Source: an uncultured Coriobacteriaceae bacterium
GTDB taxonomy: Bacteria > Actinomycetota > Coriobacteriia > Coriobacteriales > Atopobiaceae
Reading direction: 5' to 3'
Length of the DNA: 64,000 nt
Assembly: GCA_902788705.1 (NCBI GenBank)
Contig: CADALE010000001.1
Span: 124,001 to 188,000 of the forward strand
Positions within the stretch are counted from its first letter, which is position 1. The number at the start of each line of letters is the position of its first letter. A model generated the notes under the pieces. That model searched no databases, was not told the origin of the DNA, and saw nothing but the letters and a program-made list of their open reading frames with translations. The position numbers and the translations under genes were made by a program. Below are positions 63,432-64,000 of this stretch, one piece after another.

Positions 63432-64000
63432 TTACGCGATGCGCACGCGTGGGTCGACCACGGCGTACAGGATGTCGGATATCAGGTTGCCCAGCAGCGT
63501 GAGGATGGCCATGAAGACCAGGTAGAACATGGAGAACGGGATGTCGCCCGCCACCATGGACTGGTAGCTCACATAGCCGATGCCGGGGATGGAGTAGAGG
63601 GTCTCGGTGATCAGAGCGCCCGCGAACAGGCCCGGAAGCGACCCGCCCAGCATGGTGACCAGCGGGATCAGGGTATTGCGAAACGCGTGGTGATAGATGA
63701 CCTTGCTCTCGGGCAGGCCCTTGGCGCGCGCCGTGCGAATGTAGTCGGCGTTCAGGACCTCGAGCATGTTGGTGCGGGTGTAGCGCATCAGCGAGCCGAT
63801 GGAGATGACCACCAGCGTGACGATGGGCAGCACTAGGTGGTTGGCCTTGTCAAGCAGCTGGCCTGCGGGCGAGAGGTACTCGTAGTTGCGCCCGATGAGG
63901 CCGCCGAGGTCAAACCAGCCAAGGTGCACGCAGAACACCAGCTTGAGCAGGGACGCGAAGAAGAAGGTGGGCAGCGAGAAGCAGGCCAGGGCCACGATGG
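63432..64000 (-). CDS. oppB: oligopeptide/dipeptide ABC transporter permease (OppB-like), 5' end outside window
   Basis: The last 189 or so residues of a permease whose start lies beyond the right edge. Visible features are the EAA loop (YIRTARAKGLPESKVIYHHAFRNTLIP) and the final helices with ETLYSIPGIGYV. The binding protein OppA is not in the window; it may lie upstream. First gene seen of the oppBCDF operon. Confidence 0.92.
   Translation of the reverse strand, partial: IVALACFSLPTFFFASLLKLVFCVHLGWFDLGGLIGRNYEYLSPAGQLLDKANHLVLPIVTLVVISIGSLMRYTRTNMLEVLNADYIRTARAKGLPESKVIYHHAFRNTLIPLVTMLGGSLPGLFAGALITETLYSIPGIGYVSYQSMVAGDIPFSMFYLVFMAILTLLGNLISDILYAVVDPRVRIA

Overview
The window is GC-rich (roughly 65%), densely coded bacterial DNA. 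The start codons (many TTG/GTG), the strong GGAGG ribosome binding sites, the NADP-type glutamate dehydrogenase, the cell-wall-binding type 2 repeats on a secreted subtilase, and the fruK-ptsI and tig-clpP-clpX blocks all suggest an anaerobic actinobacterium of the class Coriobacteriia (Olsenella/Atopobiaceae-like). This placement is inferred from protein character; no 16S gene is present.

Left end (1-8.1 kb): an unusual cluster with a RyR-domain-like protein (cut by the window edge), a protein with a PD-(D/E)XK nuclease-like C-terminus, and a 1037-residue protein combining tandem CbxX/SpoVK-type AAA+ domains with an FtsH-like M41 zinc protease domain. Small YbjN-like, DUF3846-like and Nudix genes follow. 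This is the best candidate for an undescribed system.

8.1-21.7 kb: mostly metabolic. It holds a ROK sugar kinase, tRNA-Arg, an array of hairpin repeats, a polar amino-acid ABC transporter with a DapF-fold racemase-like gene, an OhrR/MarR regulator, 1-phosphofructokinase and PTS enzyme I, a lipid kinase, a phosphohexomutase, tRNA-Pro, DUF1810, a HAD phosphatase and DUF554.

21.7-23.8 kb: an accessory island. It has two inverted, diverged copies of a DUF6440-like gene plus micro-membrane-protein cassette, a PD-(D/E)XK-like gene and a truncated tRNA-Gly. It ends at an intact Pro-Gly tRNA pair whose tRNA-Pro is an exact inverted copy of the one at 19.4 kb.

23.9-44.5 kb: gdhA, a large secreted subtilase, tRNA-Leu, tig-clpP-clpX, a membrane protein, an SPFH protein, tcdA-tatD, a DUF3990 gene, valS, a 230-bp MITE-like element, a cupin-type glucose-6-phosphate isomerase with a 3-hexulose-6-phosphate isomerase-like gene, and a DUF47-Pit phosphate uptake pair.

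44.5-52.5 kb: a PucR-type regulator diverges from a six-gene operon (unknown protein, GcvT/LigM-like demethylase, three SDR oxidoreductases, and a 5'-truncated second LigM-like gene). It probably handles a methylated or methoxylated substrate. 52.6-64 kb: a GH32-like lipoprotein, small genes, a Nudix and a half-size EamA transporter, a TPM-like membrane protein, M3 oligoendopeptidase PepF, and an oppBCDF peptide transporter running off the right edge.

A second theme is the number of dispersed palindromic elements between genes. At least five families or single elements can be separated by sequence; they are listed individually.
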